64,000 nucleotides of DNA from Jaltomata sinuosa (Eukaryota; Streptophyta; Magnoliopsida; Solanales; Solanaceae). Position 1 is the first letter of the stretch, and every line of letters begins with the position of its first letter. The notes beneath the pieces are model-generated. The model saw only the letters and a program-made list of their open reading frames with translations. It ran no database searches and was not told where the DNA came from. The stretch lies in assembly GCA_003996215.1 (NCBI GenBank), contig QJPP01003140.1:186001-250000 (forward strand), read 5' to 3'. Of this stretch, positions 25,001 to 32,403 are shown in pieces. The position numbers and the translations under genes were made by a program.

Positions 25001-28000
25001 GTACCCCAAGGATTTTATGAATGGAACGTATTACCTTTTGGATATAAAAATGCACCAGGAAGATACCAGCATTTTATGGATAATTACTTCAACCAATTAG
25101 AAAATTGCATAGTATATAGATGATATACTCTTGTATTCAAGAACACAAGATGAACATATAAAATTACTAGAAAAATTTATACATATTGTTACATATTCAG
25201 GAATTAGCTTGAGTAAGAAAAAAGCTGAAATAATGAAAAATCAAATAGAATTCTTAGGAATAGAAATAGATAAGAATGGTATAAAAATGCAGCCACATAT
25301 AGTACAAAAAATAATAAATTCTGATGAACAGATAGATACGAAAAAGAAACTACAGTCGTTTTTAGGATTAGTAAATCAAGTAAGAGAATATATACCAAAA
25401 TTAGCAGAAAGTCTAAAACCATTACATAAGAAATTAAAGAAAGATGTAGAATATCATTTTGATGATAAAGACCAAGAACAAATAAGAAAAATAAAATCAC
25501 TATGTAAGAATTTACCAAAATTATGCTTCCCAGACGAAAATAACAGATTCACCTATATAGTAGAATCCGATGCTAGTGAAATAAGCTATGGAGGAGTACT
25601 AAAATACAGGTACGATAAAGAAAAAATAGAACATCATTGCAGGTATTATTCAGGCACATTTACAAATCCCGAAATAAAATGGGAAATAAATAGAAAAGAA
25701 TTATACTCAATATATAAATGTTTATTAGCTTTTGAACCATATATTGTATATAATAAGTTTATTATTAGAACAGATAATACACAGGTGAAATGGTGGCTAA
25801 CGAGGAAAGTACAAGATTCAGTTACAACCTTGTCTATGCCAATATCCAAATTAGTAAGTCCAATGCATCTTGGACATTAAGTCGGGACGGGTAGGCATAT
25901 TAATGCACGTTAGACTCTTTCATTTCTTTAGTGGGCTCGTAGGTTTAATAACAACCTTAATAACCAACCAAGGCGGGTACTCGGAGATGATAGTCTGTGC
26001 TTGCTGATTAATACGAGCAATCCTTAAGTGGGTTGCGAAGTATTAATTTATGTTGCATGGGGTGATCCTTTAGGTTAAAAAACCCCTCCTCCCCCAAATT
26101 ATTTTCCTCCTACGCAGGGAGTGATCTATATGATACACTTATAGCTCGATAGTCATTGCACTTTGACTAAGAAGTCTTCTAAGACTTCGCACGAGGTTGA
26201 GCGATTACTCCCCAACGTATTGGCTTTTCAGTTTTATTTACTTTTTATGTTATTATATGTTTGGGGTAGTATTGATTAAATCACTTAGTAATTAGGTTAT
26301 CTTTTTTACATCATTGTGTCGATTCTGTCTTCTCGCTTATCTGATTCTTTTATTTATTTCTTTATTTCATTTATAATTTACATGCCTAATCCTTTTCCAT
26401 CTAGATTTATTAGTAATTAAATTGGTTTAAATTATTAACTTGTTTTACTTGCTTAATCACATGGTCATTTTAGCTTAACAAATATTTTGACCTTTGTTTA
26501 TCTCGTATCTCCCCACATAAATAATGAATCCGGCAGGGACCCACATTTGTGGACCTCGAAAGGTGCTTAACACCTTTCTTTCGAGGTAATTTGAACCCTT
26601 ACCCGATTTCTGGTGAGGTAGACCATAAATTTAATTTAGTCGTAGTTAGTGCAGTATGGTGCCCTAACGCACCGTAATTCGTTAGGTGGCGACTCTTCAC
26701 GCTCTTTTATCCTAAAAAGAGTTGTCACGTCGATGGCCCGCTTTTCGCGAGAAAAATGGGGCACGACATCAACACATCCATCTCAACGTCCTTATCTCCA
26801 CAATGTGAATTTTCTAGACATGGAAGTTCTTGATCAGCCAACACTCCTCCCCATACAATATAGCTAGTTTGACAACCACTTTATAAAACTTACCTTTAAG
26901 TTCTAGTGGCACATTTTTATCACACAAGACACCTTACACGGACATCCATCTCATCCACCCTGCTCCAATACAAAGTGTAACATCAACGTCTATCTCCTTA
27001 TTTCCTTGGATAATCAACTCAAGATACTTGAAACTTTATCTCTTGGAGATGACCACTGTACTAATTCTCGCTTCCACATCTGCCACATGAGTATCGTTAC
27101 TAAACATGCACTCTACGTACTCCCTACTCAACCTTAACCCTTTAGACTCTAGGGTTTCTCTCCAAACATTTAATCTATTGTTAACTTTGTTGTATGTCTC
27201 GTTAATCAATACTATGTCATCTGCGAATAGCATGCATCATAGCACCTCTTCTTGGATATGTCGTGTTATTTCATCCATCACCAAGGCAAATAAAAACGGG
27301 CTAAGAGTTGATCTCCAGTGCAATCCCATCATGACTGGAAAGTGCTTTAAGTCTCCCTTGTCCTCACCCTAGTCTTGGCTCTACCATACATGTCCTTAAT
27401 CGCCCTAAATGTAAGCTACAGGTACACCCTTTGCCTCCAAACATCTCCATAGAACATTATCTAAAATTCCATGCATTCACTAAAGTAAATATATCAGAAT
27501 TCACTAACAGAAAAAAGTAATTCCATGAGAAAGTTAATCAATTAGCCAATTCAACTATACAACAGCATCGACATTAGCTCAAGTTTACTAAATACAACTC
27601 CATGAATGAGCAAAATGAAGGTTGCATTTTTAGCCACCAATTGACGTTTCATCGTTTATTGAAAGTTGGTCATACAAACACATGTGGTAATCCAACAAAG
27701 AGAGAGCAAAGCCACTTAATCTTTTCTTTTCAATATTCTTCTTATGTATCAATCTGAAACTATGTGGTTCGGCTAATCCAACAAAGAGAGAGCAAAGCCA
27801 CTTAATCTTTTCTTTTCAATATTCTTCTTATGTATCAATCTGAAACTATGTGGTTCGGCTATATGAATCCTCTGCATCCATTCAACTCAATATTTTTTGA
27901 TATTGAATCAGTTGGTTCTGCTGCATCCATTCCACTCAAGATCTTTCAATATGCTATTTTATGTCAAGGAATAGAACAATCAATCATAAACATTTGAGAA

Positions 28001-28120
28001 GTAAAAGGGCTATAGCTGTTACTTACCTCCATCAAGGAGACTAGCTGAGGTGCACTTCTTCGTTAAGATAGCTGAAAGCTCACAGTATTGGCGTTCATAT
28101 CCTTCAAACACCTGACTCAT
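15861..28120 (-). CDS. VTI11: Vti1-family v-SNARE (VTI11-like), five coding exons
   Basis: Qb-SNARE of trans-Golgi, prevacuolar and vacuolar membrane fusion. Coding exons on the minus strand are 28027-28120, 17208-17281, 16930-17118, 16246-16416 and 15861-16013, which join without a stop into about 226 residues; family members have about 221. The N-terminus [17 protein letters not shown] and the helix block [11 protein letters not shown] are diagnostic. The SNARE motif (about residues 132-194) holds [14 protein letters not shown], with the zero-layer glutamine. A tail anchor occupies residues 203-222. All introns have GT...AG ends. Intron 1 is about 10.7 kb and holds a pararetrovirus, an Ogre-like fragment and a LINE fragment. 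The first half of exon 2 is atypical (see that entry). The wording MMSTERL and the ending FKLTH favour VTI11 over VTI12. It could be a functional gene with a giant intron or a recent pseudogene. Confidence 0.85.
16246..16416 (-). CDS. VTI11: VTI11-like exon 4 (SNARE motif N-terminal half)
   Basis: This exon is exactly 57 codons, between an acceptor ATAG and a donor GTATGT. It carries [14 protein letters not shown] and [19 protein letters not shown], including the central-layer glutamine region of the Qb-SNARE helix. There are no stops or frameshifts. Confidence 0.92.
16930..17118 (-). CDS. VTI11: VTI11-like exon 3 (N-terminal three-helix domain)
   Basis: This exon is exactly 63 codons, from acceptor CTACAG (ends 17119) to donor GTAATC. 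It starts [20 protein letters not shown] and contains [18 protein letters not shown] and [10 protein letters not shown], conserved Vti1 wording. Intron 3 is 513 bp. Confidence 0.92.
17208..17281 (-). CDS. VTI11: VTI11-like exon 2 with unusual 5' half
   Basis: The acceptor TTATTCCAG ends at 17282 and the donor TTG/GTAATT begins at 17207. The exon is 74 nt and is in phase with both neighbours. Its second half encodes AGLDDAEAL, clearly Vti1. The first half encodes a hydrophobic/aromatic stretch ([12 protein letters not shown]) where the family normally has a lysine-rich segment, and it makes the protein about five residues longer. The acceptor is only about 60 bp from the start of the viral insertion. 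The 5' half may be a replacement exon or intron sequence newly read as exon. Confidence 0.6.
17396..18113 (+). repeat. Viral promoter/leader copy A
   Basis: This is the first of three copies of the viral promoter and leader, plus strand. It holds two 41-bp tandem units (starting at 17418 and 17459), a TATA box at 17571-17578, small leader ORFs at 17688-17741, 17838-17933 and 17869-17952, and the start of the small ORF also seen at 20241-20510. At 18113 it switches abruptly to coat-protein sequence in the opposite orientation. It is the inverted partner of copy B. Confidence 0.85.
17571..17578 (+). promoter_or_regulatory. Viral TATA box, copy A
   Basis: ttataaat within cctcttataaatagc. The same element is at 21224-21231 (+, copy C) and 20949-20956 (-, copy B). 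Confidence 0.65.
18090..19613 (-). CDS. Pararetroviral coat protein, C-terminus missing
   Basis: This 507-codon open frame on the minus strand begins directly after the stop of the preceding ORF (TAAATG). Residues about 60-160 are a charged coiled-coil-like stretch rich in K and E. Residues about 200-440 form the coat core, including an [18 protein letters not shown] segment and aromatic/cysteine positions. Residues about 450-495 are strongly basic (for example [20 protein letters not shown]), as in caulimovirid coat proteins. The last few residues come from the junction with leader copy A at about 18114. The zinc knuckle that should follow is found instead at 21645-21743 on the plus strand. 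There are no internal stops. Its role would be capsid assembly. Confidence 0.75.
   Translation of the reverse strand: MNKEEFAIDEKTYENHEGLKIKIIFSNLGRRYKKIGDNLSLMLEKESLRLEDSLTAMVRLARENEEIDRKNEITIIKQQAKQEIQQIEEVKNDRIIALEKELAKLKELYTVKQKEKEIEAKLKTEIEKFKEKLQIEEPIEEEGLGINEVNDNQTEQSSEISETYTEMIANVASIDENIEINAGDVEKEKEQEASTSGVKDPKILNPTYYTVNYEQPDRQDSIWDKRLNKKWTPKPTNQNNNFLDLDCVTDINKAIQLWIGYTAKQLIDNKISLTEVPGYIERTFLGTVKLWLHNLSEESINTLRSSKTIDGKTTTTTMDILNKYEMAIRNEFSSTTTETEEQNKDKQLNKNLMLKLAICNMCYIDEYTCVFREYYYRGTYTPEEAKEVRRLYFTKLPEPFSSKIIKDWNEAGLQDTLGARIRFLQKWYSDICEKYREEMKMEKSIIKNLSCCKNKIAPQFGCKDNYYKKNRKRGKFKRYKSQYKYKRPRRRYYVKFFNNKHNYLSFH
19614..19997 (-). CDS. Pararetroviral small ORF downstream of the primer site
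   Basis: This is a 127-codon frame starting [18 protein letters not shown], rich in K, L and N, predicted mostly helical. Its ATG lies two nucleotides past the tRNA-Met primer site, and its stop abuts the coat-protein start. In the viral circle it is the first ORF after the PBS. The function is not recognised. The position fits a small accessory ORF; a virion-associated or helper role is possible but unproven. Confidence 0.6.
   Translation of the reverse strand: MDDLKHTRKKIRKLNRKLKNLYPEYKQLSITKNDNDKLNKLIDTISKIEYKYIKILKETMTDNDNEHRQKLNEIIIVKRQELRHRQHRLNSNIFAGTCKESIIAQRKTIFYLQLQIDSLEYKLQHNL
19999..20010 (-). other. Viral primer binding site, tRNA-Met type
   Basis: The minus strand reads TGGTATCAGAGC, complementary to the 3' end of initiator tRNA-Met, and is followed after two bases by the ATG of the 127-codon ORF. 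It marks the conventional map origin of the viral circle and the minus orientation of this part of the insertion. Confidence 0.8.
20044..20283 (-). CDS. Pararetroviral leader-proximal ORF, 79 codons
   Basis: This open frame starts [20 protein letters not shown] and ends just upstream of the PBS. It overlaps the end of the 89-codon ORF at 20241-20510 in another frame. No domain is recognised. The two may be one viral ORF split by a frameshift, or two overlapping ORFs. It lies between promoter copy B and the primer site. Confidence 0.5.
   Translation of the reverse strand: MGNIFRSRNNRFRLMINYEYLRYWYETKVDITLLGNLIKENIERYQRTQDIAYLDYILENVKKNNQTNPTVGKLLQENK
20241..20510 (-). CDS. Pararetroviral leader-proximal ORF, 89 codons
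   Basis: This open frame starts [20 protein letters not shown], downstream of promoter copy B on the minus strand. Its first 33 or so codons are present again in copy A (to 18113), where they are cut off by the junction. The acidic end [10 protein letters not shown] overlaps the next ORF. No function is recognised. Confidence 0.5.
   Translation of the reverse strand: MMLLLCYGMRELIDKKQHNKMITLPSEMINNYKTLVLYALKDIRIEDLKRIIWEKIFNKKSQWYGIDLERINIDDDWEIYSDLEITDSD
20421..21097 (-). repeat. Viral promoter/leader copy B (minus strand)
   Basis: This copy is on the opposite strand from A and C, with its TATA at 20949-20956. It reads towards the small ORFs, the 127-codon ORF and the coat protein, and onward towards VTI exons 2-5, whose sense orientation it shares. 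With copy C it forms a near-perfect head-to-head palindrome about 21098. Confidence 0.85.
20949..20956 (-). promoter_or_regulatory. Viral TATA box, copy B
   Basis: Reverse complement of the TATA in copies A and C (TTATAAAT). It is the only one of the three in the sense orientation of the host gene. Confidence 0.6.
21098..21643 (+). repeat. Viral promoter/leader copy C (plus strand)
   Basis: This is the inverted partner of copy B, starting at the palindrome centre. It includes a TATA at 21224-21231 and leader ORFs (for example 21340-21393). At about 21643, just after gaatatggttt, it jumps to the 3' end of the coat gene. The small ORFs, the primer site and most of the coat gene are thereby skipped. 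Confidence 0.85.
21224..21231 (+). promoter_or_regulatory. Viral TATA box, copy C
   Basis: ttataaat in cctcttataaatagc, about 650 bp upstream of the movement-protein ORF on the same strand. Confidence 0.6.
21645..21890 (+). pseudogene. Coat protein C-terminal fragment with zinc knuckle
   Basis: This is the tail of the coat protein, on the strand opposite to its body. It contains [14 protein letters not shown], a perfect C-x2-C-x4-H-x4-C nucleic-acid-binding knuckle. An acidic tail follows ([20 protein letters not shown]), typical of caulimovirid coat termini. An in-frame TAA at 21741-21743 separates the knuckle from the acidic tail. The terminal TGA at 21888 overlaps the start of the movement-protein ORF (ATG at 21883). 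Confidence 0.75.
21883..23085 (+). CDS. Pararetroviral movement protein with a C-terminal protease-like domain
   Basis: This 400-codon open frame has no internal stop. Residues about 95-240 carry the 30K-superfamily movement domain, with [19 protein letters not shown] and a [12 protein letters not shown] strand region. Its role would be modifying plasmodesmata for cell-to-cell spread. Residues about 300-400 look like a retroviral-type aspartic protease fold: FIITINTG stands where the catalytic hydrophobic-D-T-G is expected, and [11 protein letters not shown] where the second loop (ILG-x-x-W) is expected. The catalytic Asp is replaced by Asn, so it would be inactive. A second, DTG-bearing protease follows at 23155. 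The start at 21883 overlaps the coat stop. Confidence 0.75.
   Translation: MSEKDIQIIDKEEHINEKSAEQKVIFDASIFEQIKGKELELSIEKIFKIPMLKNIFKRQKEEYYVVSQKEHIIDCKYTKGKAKIPIINKRIINKEIQAIQAKEPIKYVHLGGTEILIKACFREGINTPIEIYLADDRIIELIEKSIISAVKGNLIYQKFKFIISVNYSVAINDKNIDKSLVLYWKMTGIELAPGSKIFTARCKNLYVLTTKHKITAKNKINRIKIENPFEQIVTVIDKNDYSYKEIDIEEDLEIVSDRISTSKRKSHSETPQSSGNSVKIKEIELYHYYITGILEQRKFIITINTGQEENYITRELVTEEEINSTEQSELPKEFTALRETVEKELIIGGIPMVINFKIYHGDKNIILGIKWLEGMKPYNLENTQLTVTYKNKKVIIKRTI
23092..23615 (+). pseudogene. Pararetroviral aspartic protease and linker to RT
   Basis: This is the start of the polymerase polyprotein. An ATG at 23092 is followed by a nonsense codon (TAG 23131-23133). The frame is then open through 23155-23412, with [11 protein letters not shown] as the catalytic DTG motif and [12 protein letters not shown] as the second conserved loop. 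The linker to RT continues, with stops or a frame change, to about 23615. There the sequence breaks into an inverted segment. Its role would be maturation of the viral polyproteins; it is broken here. Confidence 0.75.
23595..24467 (-). CDS. Pararetroviral inclusion-body/transactivator-like protein
   Basis: This 290-codon open frame lies in a segment inverted relative to the flanking protease and RT. Residues about 20-50 form a short coiled coil ([15 protein letters not shown]). The C-terminal half has a TAV-like block: a [12 protein letters not shown] region, [20 protein letters not shown], then a hydrophobic stretch containing [16 protein letters not shown]. That layout resembles the translation transactivator/viroplasmin of caulimoviruses, which promotes translation of polycistronic viral RNA and forms inclusion bodies. 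In the viral circle it would follow RNase H. The ORF is intact, which is notable beside the damaged polymerase. The family call is by pattern only. Confidence 0.6.
   Translation of the reverse strand: MQITYQDKATQTEETTMEDLLKVMTTLCREVDNINKEIQLIKASQQHDCKNAELCQSEDIKLPEIQGDVGKHRKTHNNYLLHAAAGNTSSTSEEKRYVNTNLNKIFEAPYTPKPHNTPFIPPQVSTYKDSLNQDKKTYNHITRAYIENIHKLQTFLNKNPRSKATTNPNEDYITQNLQGYNKLIALPKTNANLVASCYNYGLLNTIYTQTGDEIATLPELHKAFMHYKRITKGTLFYIRIYSAPAEILYTEIKPVIQVIKIGLTREMIIPEKIETQEEIPKVSIPEFYRI
24548..25123 (+). pseudogene. Pararetroviral reverse transcriptase, N-terminal part
   Basis: This is the fingers and palm region of a caulimovirid RT. Visible blocks are [36 protein letters not shown] (first catalytic aspartate region), [20 protein letters not shown] and [11 protein letters not shown]. 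An in-frame TAA at 24644-24646 lies upstream of the core. The frame ends at 25121-25123 because of a frameshift exactly before the residues that would form the second catalytic Asp-Asp motif. Non-functional as it stands. Confidence 0.85.
25124..25830 (+). pseudogene. Pararetroviral RT C-terminus and truncated RNase H
   Basis: Continuation of RT in another frame: [16 protein letters not shown] and [20 protein letters not shown], the RT connection. RNase H residues follow: [16 protein letters not shown] and IIRTDNTQ, three of the four catalytic acidic positions. The viral reading stops near KVQD at about 25830, before the fourth acidic residue. The sequence to 25866 is of unclear origin and then becomes Ogre-like. 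The open frame up to 25880 therefore has a foreign tail. Confidence 0.8.
25866..26790 (+). mobile_element. Ogre/Tat-like LTR and leader fragment
   Basis: This non-coding stretch ends in wording typical of Ogre/Tat gypsy elements at the LTR-PBS junction: taggtggcgactcttc (around 26683-26700), then gttgtcacgtcgatggccc and gcgagaaaaatggggcac. The short ORF across this end has no protein meaning. It abuts the truncated viral RNase H on one side and a LINE fragment on the other. Only a fragment is present, with no paired LTR. Confidence 0.55.
26790..27430 (-). pseudogene. LINE (non-LTR) reverse transcriptase fragment
   Basis: On the minus strand the translation gives [19 protein letters not shown], then [20 protein letters not shown], the FADD catalytic box of [24 protein letters not shown] and a later YGEECW, the usual end-region wording of plant L1-type ORF2 proteins, follow. 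Several stops interrupt it. Only this part of ORF2 is present: no endonuclease and no poly(A) end. It lies in VTI intron 1, in the same orientation as the gene. Confidence 0.8.
27689..27860. repeat. 86-bp tandem duplication in VTI intron 1
   Basis: The unit starting aatccaacaaagagagagca occurs twice back to back (27689-27774, 27775-27860), identical or nearly so. It lies in what appears to be the native part of intron 1, between the LINE fragment and exon 1. Confidence 0.9.
28027..28120 (-). CDS. VTI11: VTI11-like exon 1
   Basis: This is the start exon on the minus strand, with ATG at 28120-28118 and 94 nt of coding sequence ending in phase 1 at a GGAG/GTAAGT donor. It encodes [17 protein letters not shown] and, further on, [11 protein letters not shown], the conserved Vti1 N-terminus. 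The phase matches the family, where the split codon is usually Glu. The exon is separated from exon 2 by 10.7 kb of intron filled with mobile DNA. Confidence 0.9.
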
Positions 28121-28769
28121 CCTGTTCACGAATTAGCTTCAGATAAGAAAAAGTTTAAGCATCAATTCAACCACCGACTCCGGAATAGGTTCGAAATAAA
28201 CCTAATCGAATAGAAATTGATTAGTTTTTACTCAATCTGTTCACCAATTGCCACAGTTACTCAAAAAAGACAACACATTATGAGTACCTTTCTTCAAATT
28301 AGATTTGAAATAAACCTAACGGCTAAAAATTGTTTACTTTTTAGTCATTCTTTTCACAAATTACTATTCATATCACAAAAAAAAAGGGTAAATTCAGCAC
28401 ATTAAGTACGTCTTGTCCAAATTAGGTTAATAGAGTAGCAATTAATTAATATTACTACATATTTTTGGATAAAAGAAGATCGAATCGGAAATATATTTTA
28501 GCAAAGAGAGAGCATTTTTGTAAGCATAATGATTGTGCACCTTGATCGTCGGATATCGTTGGGAGATAGAGAAGTGCCTTTGCTTGGTCGCCTCAAAGGA
28601 TGTACAATTATTTTTATGAATATGAATGAATGAGAAAAGAGAAAGGTCTTTGGCTATTTGCACAACCGAGTGTTTGTTGCTACCCCGGAGAGAGACAAGG
28701 TGGGACCTCTTTTCATGTTCAAAAGACACTATTGTCCTTGTAGCTCTCTGCTTTTGTTGCGTCAAAAAT
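28121..28769. other. 5' UTR and promoter region of the VTI gene
   Basis: This is the sequence upstream of exon 1 on the minus strand. No further coding exon is evident. A 107-codon minus-strand frame at 28442-28765 has no recognisable content. Core promoter elements could not be assigned with confidence. Confidence 0.4.
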
Positions 28770-29460
28770 CGATTTAACCAATAAATCGAACCGATAAAAA
28801 TGTTATTGATTTATCGGTATCGAGTTATTGGGTTAATGATTTTTTAACGATTTTGTCATTTTTTTTATTGGGCTATCGGTTTGGTTTCGATTTTAAGGTT
28901 TTTGTTAATGGTTAAACCGATAACCCAATAAGATTATATTAAAACTATATTTTTATCCATAATTATAATAGTGGCTTTAGATTTTAAATATATATCCTAT
29001 TATTTTTTTGCATTTTATAATTGTTGTCTTAGTGTTGTTGTTTTCTTTCTAAAGACGTTGGTTTGGTGGGGTTCTACCTATCAGTGTTGTTTTTCTCTTT
29101 GAGAGATTGTTAGTGTTGCTACTGTATTTAAGTTTGCTAGTTAACAAGAAACAAAATAAGTTTGTTTTAGTAATAATGTATTTGAATTGCGTATGCTTGT
29201 AATTTGTATAGACTTTTATGCATGAAGGTAGTGTCTATATGTAGATGAAAATAAAAGAAAGCAAAAAAAATTATAGAAGCATTTTCTTATCGGTTATACC
29301 GAAAAACCAAACCGTTAAGGACCAAAATCGATTAATCGAAAACTGATAACAAATATCTTATTAGTTTGGTTATCGATTTTGTATATTGACAAATCGAAAA
29401 TCGATAAACCGAACCGATAATATACAAAACCGAACTGAAATCGACTGATGCGCACCACTA
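28770..29460. repeat. Probable non-autonomous DNA element (hAT-like wording)
   Basis: The stretch is dominated by aaccgataa/ttatcggtt and aaatcgat words arranged in both orientations, with one end near tgcgcaccacta. On the minus strand that end resembles hAT-type termini (TAGTGGTGCGCA). The opposite terminus and a target duplication were not found, so the class is uncertain. Confidence 0.35.
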
Positions 29461-31059
29461 GCTGCGTCTACGTGTATTCTAAACTAGTCTCTGAGAACAT
29501 GCGTTGCACGTTTATCCAAAAATACTTAATACAATTTTTGTATTGCAAATGATAAATTTTAACCGTACATATATTATTGAATTTTTTATACATGTGCTAT
29601 GAAATAAAAATTAAAACATACAAAAAAATAACAACGCATAAGTTGAGGTTAGAAAATGTTGTAAATTTGATGCTACTTTAGAGACATATATAATACTTTA
29701 ATTTAAAGATAAATACATACTCAAACATATATAAATATGCGTAAAAGTGCTTATCTCGTAAAATTAACTATTATGCATGAAAATTAAAACTAAACTGATA
29801 CATATATTGAATCGACTCATGTTCAACCCATATATCATTAGAAGTCACAGTACCTTGCTTCGACTCAAACACATGAATATTAAATTAAAAAAAAAAAAGA
29901 GAAATCATTGTGTTGTAATTATTGTAGAGCACAAAAAGAAAATTACAACATTATTTATGAAAAATATTAGTATAGCAACCGAAATCTAGAAATATGAAAG
30001 CATAAACTACCAATTGTTATATTAAGTACCTGAAACTGAAGATGACAGAGAAGACTCAAGAATTGTGAACAATTTTAACCAAATAAAATAGTAGAAAAGA
30101 CTTATTTATAATGAGATGTCAAGAGTAGTAGAAAAGACTCAATATATTATGAGATGTTATAAGTAATAGAAAAAACTTAATTTATTATGAGATGTTAGAG
30201 TAGTAAAAAAAGATCCAATTTATTATGAGATATTATTACTTTTTTTAATAAAAATATTATAGAAATTTTAATATTTAATTAACTAAATATTTTATAATAT
30301 TTTAATTTAGAATAAGGATAAAATGATAATTCAATTTTACACTTAGGAACTTCTTAATTTTAGTATAACTCGCAATTTTTGACAACGAGAAGAGAAAAAT
30401 AATAAAAGTAATTTTGATACTTTGTTGTGCACTTATAAAGTGAAAGTCTACACATAAATGTCATTAAGAGTGAAATTTCAGAGAACCAAAGTGGATAAAG
30501 AGGATGTGCTTAAAAGGAAAGGAAATGTGCAAATATTAAACCTACATTAAAAACTGTAAAAGTAAACAATCCTTCCAAACACAAATTTAAATAAACCTAA
30601 TTCAATTTATTTAAGAAAGATTTAGAAAGTAATGTTTAGATGGCATCAGGGAGAATAATCTATTTTTTAACTTGTCTCACTTTCATTTACCAAAAAAACT
30701 TCTCTCACTTCTTAATGAACCTTGCTTATAACTTATTCTCGTCTTCTGTGGAAGCAAACGACAAATATCAATTTTTCAACAAAAAAACTTATATGTATCA
30801 CAAGTGAGATTTCTCGGCACGTAATTTGTAATGACACTTTATTTAGAGATTTATCTGTATTGCAGGTAGTTTTGAGTGAAATGCATCAAATCATGTGAAA
30901 GCAATAGTCTCTTACGGGAAAATAAAGAAACAAGAAGAATGGTATAATAAGGATAAATTGATTATCCATTTTAATGTGCATCTTATATAGAGTCTTGAAG
31001 AATGTGGAGAGACAATGCAAAAACATTATGCTGTGAAAGTTGAACAAACAATAAAGTCT

Positions 31060-31389
31060 GGATGTGAAAAGACTTATAAATATGATACTAATAATTAGAA
31101 ATATTTATGCCTACAATTACTATTGGTAGATGAATAATTCTCAACATTCGGCCTATACATTAATTTAGAGAAAGGTTATACATTAACAACAACACGTAAT
31201 TAACGGACTCAATAACATTTATATGGATGTGAAAAGACTTATAAATATGATACTAATAATTAGAAATATTTATGCCTACAATTACTATTGGTAGATGAAT
31301 AATTCTCAACATTCGGCCTATACATTAATTTAGAGAAAGGTTATACATTAACAACAACACGTAATTAACGGACTCAATAACATTTACAT
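31060..31389. repeat. 165-bp tandem duplication
   Basis: The unit beginning ggatgtgaaaagacttataa occurs at 31060-31224 and again at 31225-31389 with almost no differences. It has no coding content. The near identity points to a recent slippage or repair event. Confidence 0.9.
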
Positions 31390-32335
31390 ATGATTTTTAT
31401 TTTATTTCTTACAAATTGCTTTTACATTTTTGTACATTACTATTAAAAAAATTACTTTTTAGAGGGTATAAAGGTCATTCAACTTTGTAGGGCTATTTTC
31501 GTATTTTAACTTTTCTCTTTGGGGCTTTCTACTTTTAATATAATATGATGATGACTAGTTAATTTACTCTTAACATTTCTTTTGGTAAAATTTGTAAAAG
31601 GTAAAAGTTTTTAATGCCAAAAATAAAAACATAAATGTATTACTGCTATTCTCTTATTCTAGAGAGTTGAAGCACCTCTCCGTCGACATGTCAGTTTATA
31701 GTCATAAAAATTATTTTGAGGCCATTTTTGTCTCTTTGATTTATTTTAGTGCGTTATTTGCTTGTTTTCTTTGCTGTAGTATTTCCTTTTAGCCCACAAA
31801 TATCCATAAAATCAACTGTTTTCTGCTCAATGCCAAGCTTGTACAGAATAAGAGAATATGGGCCCATGAGGTTACTTTTGTAAATGTATTTTAAATAATG
31901 TGATGTTATTAGTCAGGAAATTGATCTACTGTAGCTACAGTATAAATATTTTCATCTCTTGGTCAACTTACCCTTTGCTTATATCATCCAATTATGTTAC
32001 TGTGGGACCCACTGAACTTTTTCATTTCACCCCGCCGACTTCTTATCTTCCCAGACTAAAGTCTTATAACGAGCATTTTCACTTATATTTTCTTTAATTT
32101 AAATTGTTTGCCACATAGCTATTTTGTAATACTCCCTCCATTCTGAAATATTTGTCAACAATTTTTTTTCCAGAGCCAAACGATGTGAACTATGACTAAT
32201 ATTTTAAGATGTATTTTTTCATATTTGTAAAATTATAACTTGCCATAAATTTTCTATCGAAACATGAAAGTATCACTATATTAAAAAAAATATATAAATC
32301 AAAATTGTTAGTAACTTGTTACATTGTCTTTGAAA

Positions 32336-32338
<3 letters not shown>

Positions 32339-32403
<65 letters not shown>
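32339..32403. repeat. (TA)n microsatellite
   Basis: Uninterrupted alternating TA for about 62 bases within AT-rich DNA. Confidence 0.95.

Larger units (their letters stand above)
17340..25830. mobile_element. Rearranged endogenous pararetrovirus (solendovirus-like)
   Basis: This is an integrated copy of a plant pararetrovirus (Caulimoviridae) in intron 1 of the VTI gene. Its parts are a tRNA-Met PBS, a 127-codon ORF, coat protein, zinc knuckle, 30K-type movement protein, aspartic protease, RT/RNase H, a transactivator-like ORF and three promoter/leader copies. They lie in mixed orientation: minus from 18114 to about 21097, plus from 21098 to about 23615, minus to about 24530, then plus to 25830. 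Codons are strongly AT-rich. Four separate ORFs plus a transactivator-like ORF, and affinity to nightshade EPRVs, suggest Solendovirus; this assignment rests on layout and wording, not a search. There are no LTRs and no target duplication. The copy is broken in RT and RNase H. Both outer limits are approximate. Confidence 0.85.

Noticed and set aside
17340..25830. The viral insertion as an activatable, complete virus
   Set aside because: Scrambled gene order, a split coat gene, stops and a frameshift in pol and a truncated RNase H exclude this for this copy on its own.
27600..27900. CRISPR-like array
   Set aside because: Only two adjacent units with no spacers; it is a simple tandem duplication in a plant intron.
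28442..28765. 107-codon minus-strand frame upstream of VTI exon 1
   Set aside because: No recognisable domain, and it lies in the expected promoter/5' UTR region.
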